DNA of 64,000 nt from an uncultured Muribaculaceae bacterium (GCA_934661195.1 CAKUJD010000006.1:62001-126000); one strand, 5' to 3'; numbered from the stretch's first letter, positions 1-9,162 are shown. Made by a program: numbers and translations. Notes: generated from the sequence alone by a model not told the origin.

Positions 1-649
1 ATCCTATTAACTTGTTCACACGGTTGAATATCGGTATTGTGATACGTCCACGGAGTAAAGAGAATACACTGCCGTCCTCACCTCTGGCGAGTACGCCAAG
101 TTGTAGAAGAATGTCCTTGTCTATGGATTTGCTCTCGCAAAATTTAACGAGCAAGTCAGACGAATAGGGACTGTAGCCGATACCGGCTTTGATGCAAAAA
201 TCTTGCGGCCATCTGCCGTAGGCATAGTTGCTTGCCTTTTCGGCTTCTGGGTTGTTGACGGATAGTTGCCGGACAAAGAACGTTTGGACTTGTTCAAGAG
301 CAATGGACATAGCCTCACGGCGTTTGTCTGCGATTATCTGCTCATCGGTTTTGTCCGACTTTACATATTCAATCGGTACACTGCAACATTTGGCGATTTC
401 CTCAACTGACTGTTGGAAGTCACAGCCGTTCTTCTCCTGTACAAATGCGATAGTATCGCCGCCTTTACCGCAACCGAAGCAGTGCCACAGGTTCTTTGAC
501 GGAGTGACGGAAAGCGAAGGCGTATTCTCTCCGTGGAAAGGGCAGCAGCACACGTAGTTCGCTCCCTGACGTTTGAGCTGGACGAAATGAGAGAGTACAT
601 CGACTATCGGCAGTTCTCTGACACGGTTTATAGTGGAAGTGGCAATCAT
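1..649 (-). CDS. CHC2 zinc-finger primase of a mobile element, partial
   Basis: The reading frame starts at the ATG at 649 and stays open to the left edge, so only about 216 N-terminal residues are visible. Residues about 30-70 form a DnaG-type CHC2 zinc finger: CPFH, then about 20 residues later CFGCGKGGD. The family makes RNA primers for DNA replication. In Bacteroidales such stand-alone CHC2/Toprim proteins are common on mobilizable and conjugative elements. The Toprim catalytic domain expected downstream lies outside the window. The start overlaps the stop of the upstream helix-turn-helix gene as ATGA, so the two are probably translated together. The mobile-element assignment rests on the integrase and tRNA nearby. 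The product family is fairly sure; the full length is unknown. Confidence 0.8.
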   Translation of the reverse strand, partial: MIATSTINRVRELPIVDVLSHFVQLKRQGANYVCCCPFHGENTPSLSVTPSKNLWHCFGCGKGGDTIAFVQEKNGCDFQQSVEEIAKCCSVPIEYVKSDKTDEQIIADKRREAMSIALEQVQTFFVRQLSVNNPEAEKASNYAYGRWPQDFCIKAGIGYSPYSSDLLVKFCESKSIDKDILLQLGVLARGEDGSVFSLLRGRITIPIFNRVNKLIG

Positions 650-1011
650 AGGTTGGAGACCTTTTTCCAGCAGTCAATGATAGACTGCCCGGAGTATTTG
701 AAACGAGAGGGATTTCCGTTGATTGGCGTGATAAGTCCCAAACGGCGGTACTTCTGCAGCGTCTTCTTGCAAACGTCAAGTGCGGCGCAAGTCCTCTTGA
801 CGCAGTAAATTCCCTGTGGGTCGCATTTAGGAATGGATTCTGTCATGGCATTTATGATGAGAATTCGTCCGTCCATATAAAGATTTCCTTTCCTGCGACA
901 GATTCTATTATTTTCTTGGCGAAAACAGGTATTCTGCACGACATGTATTTCCAGTTGTAGAAAGTCTTTGAGCAGCTGCGCCTCAATGATCTTGATTTCA
1001 TTGTTGGTCAT
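646..1011 (-). CDS. Small helix-turn-helix protein of the integrative element
   Basis: A 121-residue protein. Its C-terminal half resembles the MerR/excisionase-type helix-turn-helix used by Bacteroidales mobile elements: a short helix pair around CAALDVCKKTLQKYRRLGLI followed by a wing-like RFKYSGQSI. The expected role is DNA binding, either as an excisionase-like architectural factor or as a regulator of the element. It sits between another small helix-turn-helix gene and the CHC2 primase, overlapping the primase start by four bases. The N-terminal 50 residues match nothing I recognise. Function is inferred from fold type and context only. Confidence 0.6.
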   Translation of the reverse strand: MTNNEIKIIEAQLLKDFLQLEIHVVQNTCFRQENNRICRRKGNLYMDGRILIINAMTESIPKCDPQGIYCVKRTCAALDVCKKTLQKYRRLGLITPINGNPSRFKYSGQSIIDCWKKVSNL

Positions 1012-1031
1012 TTGTGGTTGTATTGAATAAT

Positions 1032-1304
1032 CTATTTTTTTTGATGGATTTTGATGCCGACTCTTTTGACGACTTCAATGTATGAGAGTTTGTAAGCCCT
1101 TGCGGTCTTGTGGGCCGGTATATTTCCGTCGTGGATTTCCTTCCGAAGCGCATTCTCGGAGATTCCCAAAATCTCGGAAGCCTCTTTCACGGAAATCAGC
1201 CTGTCTTCCACGATATTTCCGTCATGGCATTCAAGGATTCTGTCGAGTTTCTTTTCAATCAGCCTTAGTTTTGTATTGATTGTTTTTATGTCTTTATTAT
1301 CCAT
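1032..1304 (-). CDS. Excisionase-family helix-turn-helix protein
   Basis: A 90-residue protein. The N-terminal 30 residues look helical or coiled (NTKLRLIEKKLDRILE). A compact helix-turn-helix follows at about 38-80 with the typical order ISVKEASEILGISENALRKEIHDGNIPAHK, seen in the DNA-binding domain of excisionases and MerR-like proteins. Such genes usually supply the directionality factor or a regulator for the neighbouring integrase. It is the first gene of the minus-strand run towards the primase, 20 bases before the next gene. The promoter should lie in 1305-1480, between this gene and the divergent XRE-like regulator. Whether it acts in excision or in transcription cannot be told from sequence. 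Confidence 0.65.
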   Translation of the reverse strand: MDNKDIKTINTKLRLIEKKLDRILECHDGNIVEDRLISVKEASEILGISENALRKEIHDGNIPAHKTARAYKLSYIEVVKRVGIKIHQKK

Positions 1305-1480
1305 AAATGTTTATATTTTCTAAAATGTTCGCGTGGTTTATGATGGAATTACAAATAATATTTATATTTGCATTTATCATTATATAGGCAAATTTAGGTT
1401 TATATATCATTCAAGCCAAAACTATTGAATGGAATATGCCGATTGCTAAGATTTATTGGAAAAATATAAACATAATATAT

Positions 1481-1924
1481 ATGGAAGCAGACAAGATGCG
1501 GTGTGAGAGGGCTCGCAGCGTGGTGCGGTGGCTTATGTTCAATGGCGTTTCAAGCACGCAAAAGGGAATAGCCGAGAAACTCGGCTACAACCATGCGGTG
1601 CTTTCACAGATACTCAATGGCAAAGTCCCGATGTCAATGAAGTTCATTGACCGTTTATGTGCAATGAGTGGGTGCATCAACAAGCGGTGGCTTGTTGACG
1701 GCGACGGTGATATGCTCAATGATGATACTGACGACCTGCCTGAAGTGAACGGTGAGGAACAGCAGAATGACGGCATCAACAACAGAACCCTTGTCCGCAT
1801 ACTGGAAAACCAGACAAAGGTCATTGATCGGCTTACGATACAAGTAGAGGCGTTGATGCTCTCCGCCAGAAAGCAGCAGGAGCAGATAGAACATCTGAAA
1901 GAAGAATTGAAAAACAAAGGGTAA
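1481..1924 (+). CDS. XRE-like helix-turn-helix regulator with C-terminal coiled coil
   Basis: The start is placed at ATG 1481, giving 147 residues; an upstream ATG at 1436 would add 15 AT-rich codons without family-like sequence. Residues about 15-60 form a phage-repressor-type helix-turn-helix (TQKGIAEKLGYNHAVLSQIL), followed by an acidic linker and a C-terminal helix rich in Q, E and K (residues about 110-145) that should form a coiled coil for oligomerisation. The layout is common among small Bacteroidales regulators on integrative elements. It is divergent from the excisionase-like genes, a repressor-like position. Targets are unknown. Confidence 0.65.
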   Translation: MEADKMRCERARSVVRWLMFNGVSSTQKGIAEKLGYNHAVLSQILNGKVPMSMKFIDRLCAMSGCINKRWLVDGDGDMLNDDTDDLPEVNGEEQQNDGINNRTLVRILENQTKVIDRLTIQVEALMLSARKQQEQIEHLKEELKNKG

Positions 1925-1941
1925 CCGCCCGGCTACCCTTT
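1916..1941. terminator. Hairpin between convergent genes
   Basis: AAAGGGTA at 1916-1923 pairs with TACCCTTT at 1934-1941 across a 10-base loop. The stem straddles the stop of the XRE-like gene and lies just past the stop of the convergent integrase. It could end transcription from both sides. Confidence 0.6.
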
Positions 1942-1969
1942 GCATTTTCAAGATGAATGTTGGTTTACA

Positions 1970-3103
1970 TCATATTCTTAGCTTGTGAAAACCTGAAATA
2001 ACGCTTGAATTGAGGACTTTGGCATACTTCTCCGTCATTGATATGTCGGAGTGTGCAAGCATCTTGCTCACAGTCTCTATGCCAACGCCCTTGGTCAACG
2101 CCCATGTGGCGAAAGTGTGTCGTCCCACGTGCATTGTCAAATTCATGTGTATGTGGGCCATCTGTGCGATGAGTTTCAGATTCTCGTTGCACTTCTGGTT
2201 GGTCATGAGATTGATGTTGAAATTGTACTTTTTCAGAATCTCAACGGCTTTTGGAAGCAGGACGATGGTGTATGCCGCCCCGGTCTTCTGACGTTTGTCA
2301 ACAATGCACATGTCCTCGCCCTCCATGAAAATGTCTTTCTTGCTCACCTTGATCAAATCGGAGTAGGCAAGTCCGGTATAGCAGGCAAAAATGAACATAT
2401 CGCGGGCTTTTTCAACCGGGCCGTATAGTTCAAGAGCCTCTATGCGGTTGCGCTCGTCCTCGGTAAGGTACTTGATCCCCTCTGACTTGCCACGTGGTAT
2501 CTTGATGCCATCGTAGGGATTGGCCGCAAGCAATTCAAGTTGGATTGCTTCGAGGATATAAGGCTTCAGGCGCTTGTGGTAGCCGTGAACCGATGATTGG
2601 CAGTTGAGTTTAGCTTTCAGAGCATCGTCCCACAGTTTTATGTTCCGTGTTGTAAGGTCGGAGAATGAACGGATAAGGCCGAATCTTCTCAACTCTTGGA
2701 GCATGACGAGGTGTTGTCGGCGTGTTGATTCCTTCACACTGCGCTTATAGATGCGGTCTTCAAGCCAGTCAAGAAAGTCGGCAGACTTTTCAACCTCGGT
2801 TTCTTTGGTCTTTTTGAGTGTTTCCATGTCGAACTTGCCGTTCTTGACCATCAAATCCACTCGCGATGATATGGCATCGTAGATGTTGCGAATGGTTTCG
2901 TTAAGGGCTTTCGCTTCCGGGTGGCTGACGACCACGCCATTTTTCCATTGTTGCTTTAGCACGCTCACGCCTGTAGATATGCGAGTGCGCTGTCTGTTGT
3001 AGTACACCTCGATTTCTACCGAGGCTTTCTTGGTCAGCGATGCAGTCTTTCTGCGGTCGAAGACCACTTTTATAGTTGGTAAACTTGCCATAGTTTCAAA
3101 CAT
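1970..3103 (-). CDS. Tyrosine recombinase (integrase) of the integrative element
   Basis: A 377-residue site-specific recombinase of the Bacteroidetes type. It has an arm-binding N-terminal domain (about 8-90), a SAM-like core-binding domain (about 100-200) and a catalytic domain (about 215-370). Visible catalytic boxes are HVGRHTFATWAL (H-x-x-R) and LAHSDISMTEKYAKV, whose Tyr is the nucleophile. The first-box arginine of the classical TGLR motif is replaced in TGLAYSDL, as is usual in this subfamily. An alternative start at 3091 gives MASLPTIKVVF. The gene points away from a tRNA-Arg whose 3' end lies 340 bases upstream, as expected when the tRNA end is the attachment site. Most of the element therefore lies to the left, outside the window. 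Confidence 0.92.
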   Translation of the reverse strand: MFETMASLPTIKVVFDRRKTASLTKKASVEIEVYYNRQRTRISTGVSVLKQQWKNGVVVSHPEAKALNETIRNIYDAISSRVDLMVKNGKFDMETLKKTKETEVEKSADFLDWLEDRIYKRSVKESTRRQHLVMLQELRRFGLIRSFSDLTTRNIKLWDDALKAKLNCQSSVHGYHKRLKPYILEAIQLELLAANPYDGIKIPRGKSEGIKYLTEDERNRIEALELYGPVEKARDMFIFACYTGLAYSDLIKVSKKDIFMEGEDMCIVDKRQKTGAAYTIVLLPKAVEILKKYNFNINLMTNQKCNENLKLIAQMAHIHMNLTMHVGRHTFATWALTKGVGIETVSKMLAHSDISMTEKYAKVLNSSVISGFHKLRI

Positions 3104-3124
3104 TGTTTAACTGGTTAGTGGGTG

Positions 3125-3267
3125 TGGTACACGTCAAAAATGGTGTACCACAGAATCCGATTTGTGTACCAAAGCTGTACCACAACCTCGAAAAATGGAG
3201 CGAAATCGAGGTCTTTCCGCCCATTTTTGTGGTACAAATGTGGTACACTTTTCGGTTTCGTGTACCA
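3125..3267. repeat. Cluster of GTGTACCA/TGGTACAC sites beside the integrase
   Basis: Seven copies of an 8-base motif in both orientations lie in about 140 bases: TGGTACAC at 3125 and 3241, GTGTACCA at 3143, 3164 and 3260, and one-base variants at 3175 (CTGTACCA) and 3230 (TGGTACAA). They fill the gap between the integrase start and tRNA-Arg (3104-3440), which holds no convincing gene. Arm-type binding sites for the integrase or excisionase, or operators of an element regulator, are the likely explanations. Confidence 0.7.
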
Positions 3268-3401
3268 AAGTTAAACACTTAATTTGAAACTAAAAAATGC
3301 TATTTTATACCAGCATAATTTAGAAGTAAATTTGCTAAACTATTCTAAATCAAAGTATTGTGAGATTTAAATAATTGAGTATCAGTGAGGTTTGAAGACA
3401 A

Positions 3402-3433
3402 AAAAAGAGCCATAATCGGTTTGTGATTATGAC
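3402..3433 (-). terminator. Terminator of tRNA-Arg
   Basis: On the minus strand GTCATAATC and GATTATGGC form a nine-pair stem (one G-U), followed by CTCTTTTTTT. It lies just beyond the 3' end of tRNA-Arg. Confidence 0.65.
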
Positions 3434-3440
3434 CCTTGTG

Positions 3441-3514
<74 letters not shown>

Positions 3515-3674
3515 AGATTCCCTTCACTGCCCCGTGCAGCAACTGCCGTGGGCATAAAAGCGGTGCAAAGTTAATGCTTTTTTTGCGTCTGTCAAAGCAA
3601 TTGCGCCAAAAGCCGCATCTTTTTCTATGCGCGCATATAGCGCAGAATGTCGCGATGAAATCATATGGCTGAGC

Positions 3675-4397
3675 CTATTTGTCGATAATTTCAACCTTCC
3701 ACCCTAGATGTAACAAGTCGGAAATTCTGTCGAGCAGGCGTTTTTTGGTGGCCGTGTTGCAATGTGTATTGACATAGAATCCGTCGCTGGCATAATGCTG
3801 TTGGCTTACTGGATTGCGATTTTTCTCGCGTGACACCAAATTAAGTTTGTCGAGCATTATGTTAAGTTGCGCCACGTTCATGGGACCAGCCCATTGAATG
3901 GCTTTAGTCATAGTGGAACTGGCATCGCGGTCTTGGATAATGTCGCCATTTGCCAGAAAAACGCATAATCCTTTAGCTGGCATCTTTTTGATGACAATAC
4001 GAGTCTCAACTTTTGGCTCGGCAATAGGCTCTGAGCATATTGCCGATGAATCATTAGTTGCAATGAATGGTCTGTTGTAGTCTTTTGACAATTCATGGGA
4101 ATCATCCTTTTTTGTTACCTTGCAAACCACATCAAATTCATTCATTTTTCCAACGTCGGTCGATACGCCTATACTAACAAGTTTGCTCTTTTTATATTCA
4201 AAGGCCACAATTACATCCTTATCTAATCCCAAGGAGGGTAATTTCTTTATTGCAGACTTCATTATCACAGGCATAAGCTTGCATTTGAGAACTTCATGCT
4301 CTGCTTGCCTTATTTGGCTGGAAAGTTCCTCTGGAACATCGCTGCCAAACTCCCTAAAGGTATCTCTTTTTTGATATAATTGTTGTAACTTGTCCAT
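3675..4397 (-). CDS. Protein of unknown function
   Basis: A 240-residue protein I do not recognise. The N-terminal 40 residues are charged and helical (MDKLQQLYQKRDTFREFGSDVPEELSS). The middle looks like beta-rich sequence, and the C-terminal 90 residues (QWAGPMNVAQLNIMLDKLNLV... to LLHLGWKVEIIDK) are mostly helical. No signal peptide or membrane segment is visible. It stands alone between tRNA-Arg and trxA and is more AT-rich than the lysA/his genes that follow, so it could be cargo left by a past insertion at the tRNA. It is a full open frame with an in-frame ATG. Confidence 0.6.
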   Translation of the reverse strand: MDKLQQLYQKRDTFREFGSDVPEELSSQIRQAEHEVLKCKLMPVIMKSAIKKLPSLGLDKDVIVAFEYKKSKLVSIGVSTDVGKMNEFDVVCKVTKKDDSHELSKDYNRPFIATNDSSAICSEPIAEPKVETRIVIKKMPAKGLCVFLANGDIIQDRDASSTMTKAIQWAGPMNVAQLNIMLDKLNLVSREKNRNPVSQQHYASDGFYVNTHCNTATKKRLLDRISDLLHLGWKVEIIDK

Positions 4398-4470
4398 CGC
4401 ATTAAAAAAAATAATGATAAGATATGTACCACTGCCTATTGTGCGGTCAATATGACTTTGACCCTATTAG

Positions 4471-4767
4471 TCAGGCGAATTTGCGCAGCTGTTCCACCAC
4501 GGTGGCTGCTGTCTGCACGCCTGTGGCCATCCACACGGGCTGGCCTTGCTTGAATATGATGAGTGTGGGCACTGCCTGCACGCCATATTGCATGGCCAGC
4601 TGCTCGTTCTGGTCGATGTCGATCTTTATCACTGTGGCGGCGTCGCCCACCGTCTGCTTTATCTCTTCAAGAATTGGGTGCATCATTTTGCACGGCCCGC
4701 ACCAGGTGGCGAAGAAGTCGACCAGGGTGGGGCGGCTTGACGCAATCAGTTGTTCAAAATTGTTCAT
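4471..4767 (-). CDS. trxA: Thioredoxin
   Basis: A compact 98-residue thioredoxin with the WCGPCK active site at residues 22-27 and the cis-proline region AVPTLIIFKQG. It reduces disulfides in the cytoplasm; no signal sequence is present. It follows lysA on the same strand with a 59-base gap, so it may share the transcript. It is slightly shorter than the E. coli enzyme at both ends, which is normal for Bacteroidales paralogues. Confidence 0.93.
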   Translation of the reverse strand: MNNFEQLIASSRPTLVDFFATWCGPCKMMHPILEEIKQTVGDAATVIKIDIDQNEQLAMQYGVQAVPTLIIFKQGQPVWMATGVQTAATVVEQLRKFA

Positions 4768-4826
4768 AATAGTTTTTGCCTTTTTTGCCTAATGAGGTTG
4801 CAAATTTCGTGCCACTGCTGTGTGGG

Positions 4827-5978
4827 CTATTTGCGCGAGAAGTAGCTCTTGGCCAGCGGGCGCATGTTGTAGTGCGAGGCCATGGTCTCGCCGTAGGCGC
4901 CGGCCGAGCGGATGGCCACCAGGTCGCCGCGGCGTGTGACGGGCAGATGCTCGTTGCGCCCAAACACGTCGCTCGACTCGCATATGGGGCCCACCACGTC
5001 GTAGACGTCGCTGGCGGTGTCGCTCGATGTGAGGTTCTGGATCACGTGGTGTGCCTGGTAGAGGGCGGGGCGGATGAGGTCGGTCATGCCGGCGTCGAGT
5101 ATCACAAACTTCTTGTTGCGGTTTTCCTTCACAAACACCACGCGGGCTATCAGCGAGCCGCACTGCGCCACCACCGAGCGGCCCAGCTCAAAGTGCAGCT
5201 GCTGGCCCTTGCGCAGCTTCAGGTTTTTCTTGAAGGTGTCGAAGAAGTGTGCAAAGTCGGGTATGGTGTTGATGTCGGGCTCGTCGTAGTCCACTCCCAG
5301 GCCGCCGCCCACGTTAATCATTTCGAAGTGAATCTGGTGGCGGTCGAAGTAGTCGAGCAGGCTGTTGACCGACTCGCACAGCATGGCAAACGGCTTCATC
5401 TGGGTGATTTGTGAGCCCACGTGGAAGTGCAGGCCGCGCAGGTGGATGTTGGGCAGCGCCATGGCGGTGTCGACGGCGTGGGCCAGCATCTCTATGTTGA
5501 TGCCAAACTTGTCTTCGGCAGTGCCGGTGGTGATGTAGCGGTGGGTGTGGGCGTCGATGTCGGGGTTGACGCGTATCGACACGTTGGCCACCTTGCCCTT
5601 TTTGCCTGCCAACTCGTTGATCACCTGCAGTTCGGGCACCGACTCCACGTTGAAGCAGAATATGTCGTTGTCGAGGCCGAGGTTGATTTCCCAATCGGTC
5701 TTGCCAACGCCCGAATACACCATCTTGTCGGGGCTGAAGCCTGCCGCCAGCGAGGCTTTAATCTCGCCACCGCTCACCAGGTCCACACCGAGGCCCTTTT
5801 TCACCACTTCCTTGAGTATGGTGGGGTTGCCGTTGGCCTTGATGGCGTAGTGCACGGTATAGGGGTAGCCCTCTATCTGCTTGTTGATGGCATCAAGGGT
5901 CTTGTTGAGCAGGTTCAGGTCGTAGTAGTAGAATGGGGTGGGGGTCTGTTGGAAGTCCTTGATTGAGAATCTTAGCAT
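4827..5978 (-). CDS. lysA: Diaminopimelate decarboxylase
   Basis: A 383-residue fold-type III PLP enzyme that converts meso-diaminopimelate to lysine, the last step of lysine synthesis. Visible landmarks are the PLP lysine in HYAIKANGNP (about residues 44-53), HVGSQI, the phosphate-binding GGGLGVDY, the substrate-site CESSDVFGR and the C-terminal RSAGAYGETMASHYN with its PLP-contacting tyrosine. Length matches Bacteroidales LysA. It lies 61 bases downstream of hisIE on the same strand, an amino-acid biosynthesis neighbourhood. Confidence 0.95.
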   Translation of the reverse strand: MLRFSIKDFQQTPTPFYYYDLNLLNKTLDAINKQIEGYPYTVHYAIKANGNPTILKEVVKKGLGVDLVSGGEIKASLAAGFSPDKMVYSGVGKTDWEINLGLDNDIFCFNVESVPELQVINELAGKKGKVANVSIRVNPDIDAHTHRYITTGTAEDKFGINIEMLAHAVDTAMALPNIHLRGLHFHVGSQITQMKPFAMLCESVNSLLDYFDRHQIHFEMINVGGGLGVDYDEPDINTIPDFAHFFDTFKKNLKLRKGQQLHFELGRSVVAQCGSLIARVVFVKENRNKKFVILDAGMTDLIRPALYQAHHVIQNLTSSDTASDVYDVVGPICESSDVFGRNEHLPVTRRGDLVAIRSAGAYGETMASHYNMRPLAKSYFSRK

Positions 5979-6039
5979 GTCTTGTTGTTTTTTTTGTCGT
6001 TATTCCGTTGTGGTTTCGTTTGCTCTTCGGACGCCGCGG

Positions 6040-6672
6040 TCAGGCTTCGCCCTTGTGGGTGTTGTATTGCGCCTTGCTCTTGAGGTGGCGCGAGGCCAGG
6101 TCGTTCACCACGTCGTCGATGGTGAGGCCCTTGGCCGATAGCAGCACTATCAGGTGGTAGAGCAGGTCGCTGGCCTCATATATCATGCGCCCGTGGGTGC
6201 CGTTGGTGGCCTCGATCACCGTTTCCAGCGCCTCCTCGCCCACCTTTTGGGCCATGCGGTTGATGCCGCTGTTGAAGAGCGATGTGGTGTAGGAGCCTTC
6301 GGGCATCTCGCGGTGGCGGCGGTCGATGAACTCCTGCAGGTAGTCGAGGAAGCTCACGCCGGGGTCGTTGCTGTCGGCAAAGCAGGTGGCCGAGCCCGTG
6401 TGGCACACCGGGCCGTTGGGCACGGCCTGGATTAGCAGTGTGTCGTGGTCGCAGTCGTCGGTCATGCTCACCAGATCCAGGTAGTGGCCGCTTTCCTCTC
6501 CTTTGGTCCACAGCTTGTTGCGTGTGCGGCTCCAGAACGTCACCTTTTTGGTGGCCAGGGTCTTGTCGTAGGCCTCGCGGTTCATAAAGCCGAGCATGAG
6601 CACATTCTTGGTGCGTGCGTCCTGCACAATGGCGGGTATGAGTCCGCCCATTTTGTTGAAGTCGAGTTCCAT
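6040..6672 (-). CDS. hisIE: Bifunctional phosphoribosyl-AMP cyclohydrolase / phosphoribosyl-ATP pyrophosphatase
   Basis: A 210-residue fusion carrying out steps 2 and 3 of histidine synthesis. The HisI part (about 1-110) shows FWSRTRNKLWTKGEESGH and the metal-binding DDCDHDT. The HisE part (about 115-205) shows the MazG-like helical motif KVGEEALETVIEA and YEASDLLYHL. It is the last his gene of the minus-strand run hisH-hisA-hisF-hisIE, 33 bases after hisF. The order agrees with the classical his operon end. Confidence 0.95.
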   Translation of the reverse strand: MELDFNKMGGLIPAIVQDARTKNVLMLGFMNREAYDKTLATKKVTFWSRTRNKLWTKGEESGHYLDLVSMTDDCDHDTLLIQAVPNGPVCHTGSATCFADSNDPGVSFLDYLQEFIDRRHREMPEGSYTTSLFNSGINRMAQKVGEEALETVIEATNGTHGRMIYEASDLLYHLIVLLSAKGLTIDDVVNDLASRHLKSKAQYNTHKGEA

Positions 6673-6705
6673 ATTGCTTTTGTATCCTTTTTAATATTCG
6701 TTTTG

Positions 6706-7473
6706 TTATATGTCCTGCCGCACTGGTATGCCTTGCGCGGCCAGGTAATTCTTTAGTTCGGGTATGGCTATTTCGCCAAAGTGAAACACGCTGGCGGCCA
6801 GGGCGGCGTCGGCCATGCCAAGTGTGAACACATCGCTGAAGTGGCTCATGGCGCCGCAGCCGCCCGAGGCAATCACGGGAATCGACAGCGCGTCGTGCAG
6901 CTGCCGCAGCGCGTGGCAGGCAAAGCCCTGCTTCACCCCGTCGTGGTCCATACTGGTGAACAGAATCTCGCCTGCACCGCGCTCCTGCGCCTCGCGCGCC
7001 CACTCCAACAGGTGGCGGCTGGTGGGCTCGTGCCCGCCCTTCACATAGCACAGCCAGTCGTCGCTGCCGGGCAGCTGGCGCGCGTCGATGGCCACCACAC
7101 ACACTTGGCTGCCAAAGCGGTTGGCGATGTCGTCGATGAGTTGCGGTTGGCGCAGGGCCGACGAGTTGATCGAAATCTTGTCGGCGCCGGCGTTGAGCAG
7201 GCGGTCAACGTCGCCCACCGAGCCTATGCCGCCGCCCACCGTGAACGGAATGCTGATGCGCTCGGCCACGCGGCGCACGAGGCTCACAAAAGTGTCGCGG
7301 CCCTCGAGCGAGGCGGTGATGTCGAGATACACAAGCTCGTCGGCGCCCTCGTCGCTGTAGCGCTTGCCTAGCTCCACGGGGTCGCCAGCGTCTTTAAAGT
7401 TCACAAAGTTCACACCCTTCACGGTGGTGCCGTCCTTCACGTCGAGGCACGGAATTATGCGTTTTGCGAGCAT
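6706..7473 (-). CDS. hisF: Imidazole glycerol phosphate synthase, cyclase subunit
   Basis: A 255-residue TIM barrel that pairs with HisH to make imidazole glycerol phosphate and AICAR. The catalytic aspartates lie in IPCLDVKDG (near residue 11) and VVAIDARQ (near residue 130), and the phosphate-binding GGGIGS is present. Its start overlaps the end of hisA by 19 bases, so the genes are probably translationally coupled. Confidence 0.96.
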   Translation of the reverse strand: MLAKRIIPCLDVKDGTTVKGVNFVNFKDAGDPVELGKRYSDEGADELVYLDITASLEGRDTFVSLVRRVAERISIPFTVGGGIGSVGDVDRLLNAGADKISINSSALRQPQLIDDIANRFGSQVCVVAIDARQLPGSDDWLCYVKGGHEPTSRHLLEWAREAQERGAGEILFTSMDHDGVKQGFACHALRQLHDALSIPVIASGGCGAMSHFSDVFTLGMADAALAASVFHFGEIAIPELKNYLAAQGIPVRQDI

Positions 7474-8201
7474 TGGCGTTGGTAGTTAAAGTGTTTCAAA
7501 TCTTCAAGGGTTATGCGGCCCTCATATATGGCTTTGCCCACTATCACGTCGGGCACGCCTGTGCGGTCGAGCTCTTCGACATCGGCCATGCAGCTCACGC
7601 CGCCGCTGGCCGTGAGGTGGAGCCCCGGCAGCTCGCCCAAAACCTGTGCATACAGCTCCACGGCCGGCCCCTGCAGCATGCCGTCTTTGTCGATGTCGGT
7701 GCTTATCACCTGCTTAACGCCCTTTTGCATATACTGCCTGATGAATGGCACCAGCTGCTCCTGGCTGTCGCTGAGCCAGCCGTTGGTGGATATGCGGCCG
7801 CCGCGCGAGTCAGCGCCCAGAATTATGCGCTCGCCGCCGTAGCGCGCCAGCCACCGCTCGAATGTGGCGTGGTCGCTGACGGCTATGCTGCCGCCGGTCA
7901 CCATCATGGCGCCGCACTCGAATGCTATGCGCAGGTCGTCGTCGCTCTTCAGGCCTCCGCCGAAGTCAATGGTGAGGCCAGTGTGCCCGGCCACGTGCTC
8001 CAGCACGCGCCAGTTCACTATGTGGCTCGATTTGGCGCCGTCGAGGTCCACCAGGTGCAGGCGCGTGCAGCCCGAGTCCTCAAAGGCCCGCGCCACGTCC
8101 AGCGGCTGCTCGTTATACACCTTGCTCGTCTGGTAGTCGCCGCGGCTCAGACGCACGCACTTGCCGTCGATTATGTCGATTGCTGGAATTATTTCTATCA
8201 T
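7455..8201 (-). CDS. hisA: ProFAR isomerase (phosphoribosylformimino-AICAR-P isomerase)
   Basis: A 248-residue TIM barrel for the Amadori rearrangement step of histidine synthesis. Key sites are [19 protein letters not shown] with the first catalytic Asp, and [15 protein letters not shown] with the second. The start overlaps the stop of hisH by four bases and the end overlaps hisF by 19, a tightly packed operon. Confidence 0.96.
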   Translation of the reverse strand: MIEIIPAIDIIDGKCVRLSRGDYQTSKVYNEQPLDVARAFEDSGCTRLHLVDLDGAKSSHIVNWRVLEHVAGHTGLTIDFGGGLKSDDDLRIAFECGAMMVTGGSIAVSDHATFERWLARYGGERIILGADSRGGRISTNGWLSDSQEQLVPFIRQYMQKGVKQVISTDIDKDGMLQGPAVELYAQVLGELPGLHLTASGGVSCMADVEELDRTGVPDVIVGKAIYEGRITLEDLKHFNYQRQCSQNA

Positions 8202-8800
8202 AGCTCAATGAATTTACGCAATATTCCTTCGCCCACGCCGCCGCTCTTCTCGGGGTGGAACTGGGTGCCGTAGAAGTTGCCGCGGCGCAGAGCGGCGCTG
8301 TAGGGCAGCAGATAGGTGGTGGTGGCAATGGTGAACCGCGACAGCGGCGCATAGTAGCTGTGCACGTAATACACGTGGCTGCCGTCGAGTGCGGGGGCAA
8401 TCAGGCCGTTGGCCGCGTCGGTCACCGCTATGGTGTCCCAGCCCGTGTGCGGAATTTTGCACTCGGGGTGGCCGCCGTTGCTGAACCGGCGCACTTCCAC
8501 ATCGCTGAACACGCCCATGCAGCGCGCCTGGCCCTCCTCGCTGCCGCTGCACAGCAGCTGCATGCCTATGCATATGCCCAGCACTGGCTGCGTGAGGCTG
8601 GTTATCACTTCGTCGAGCCGGTGCTCGCGCAGATAGGCCATGGCCGATGCCGCCTCGCCCACGCCGGGGAAAATCACCTTGTCGGCGCGGCGCAGCGCAT
8701 CGGGGTCGTCGGTCACAAGGGCCTCAACGCCTATGCGCTTCATGGCGCACATCACCGAAAACACGTTGCCGGCATTGTATCTCACTATTGCTACGCTCAT
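8198..8800 (-). CDS. hisH: Imidazole glycerol phosphate synthase, glutaminase subunit
   Basis: A 200-residue class I glutamine amidotransferase that feeds ammonia to HisF. The nucleophile is in GICIGMQLL, and the His-Glu pair is in GTQFHPEKSGG. It is the first recognised his gene in this run; hisG, D, C and B are not in the window. Confidence 0.96.
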   Translation of the reverse strand: MSVAIVRYNAGNVFSVMCAMKRIGVEALVTDDPDALRRADKVIFPGVGEAASAMAYLREHRLDEVITSLTQPVLGICIGMQLLCSGSEEGQARCMGVFSDVEVRRFSNGGHPECKIPHTGWDTIAVTDAANGLIAPALDGSHVYYVHSYYAPLSRFTIATTTYLLPYSAALRRGNFYGTQFHPEKSGGVGEGILRKFIEL

Positions 8801-8827
8801 ATGTAGATTTTTCTTTAGTCGTTATCC

Positions 8828-9115
8828 TTATAAAACTCCGATGTGGCCCGACTCGGGGTCGAGCTCGTAGGCCACGGCGTGCTCGCCAATTTGGGCCGAC
8901 TTCTGCATCAGTGTGTCTTTGCTCTCGCTTGGCCCAAGCCGGTAGCTCTCTGGCATCAGGCACAGCACGCCTGCCACATAGCGCGTGCAGGCCAGCTCGC
9001 CGTCGGCTTTGCGCAGGCCCAGCAGTTCGCCGCTCTCCGACATGGTGGAGATGTGGTTGATATACATCCGGCCGCAGGCCAGAGTGTAGTTTGCTATGAA
9101 TTTGCGTACTGCCAT
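8828..9115 (-). CDS. Small protein of unknown function upstream of hisH
   Basis: A 95-residue soluble protein with no signal peptide. It has a beta-rich start (VRKFIANYTLACGRMYINHIS) and acidic character. I do not recognise a family. It lies 27 bases upstream of hisH and 47 bases downstream of the DUF4296 lipoprotein gene on the same strand, so it may be carried by either transcript. The clean open frame, operon spacing and codon use like its neighbours support it as a real gene. Confidence 0.6.
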   Translation of the reverse strand: MAVRKFIANYTLACGRMYINHISTMSESGELLGLRKADGELACTRYVAGVLCLMPESYRLGPSESKDTLMQKSAQIGEHAVAYELDPESGHIGVL

Positions 9116-9162
9116 GTTTTAGTAGTTGTTGAGTTCTTTTTGTTAGAAAAAAAAACAATATG

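Noticed and set aside
3096..3278. 60-residue minus-strand frame upstream of the integrase
   Set aside because: It covers the GTGTACCA repeat cluster and has no protein-like composition.
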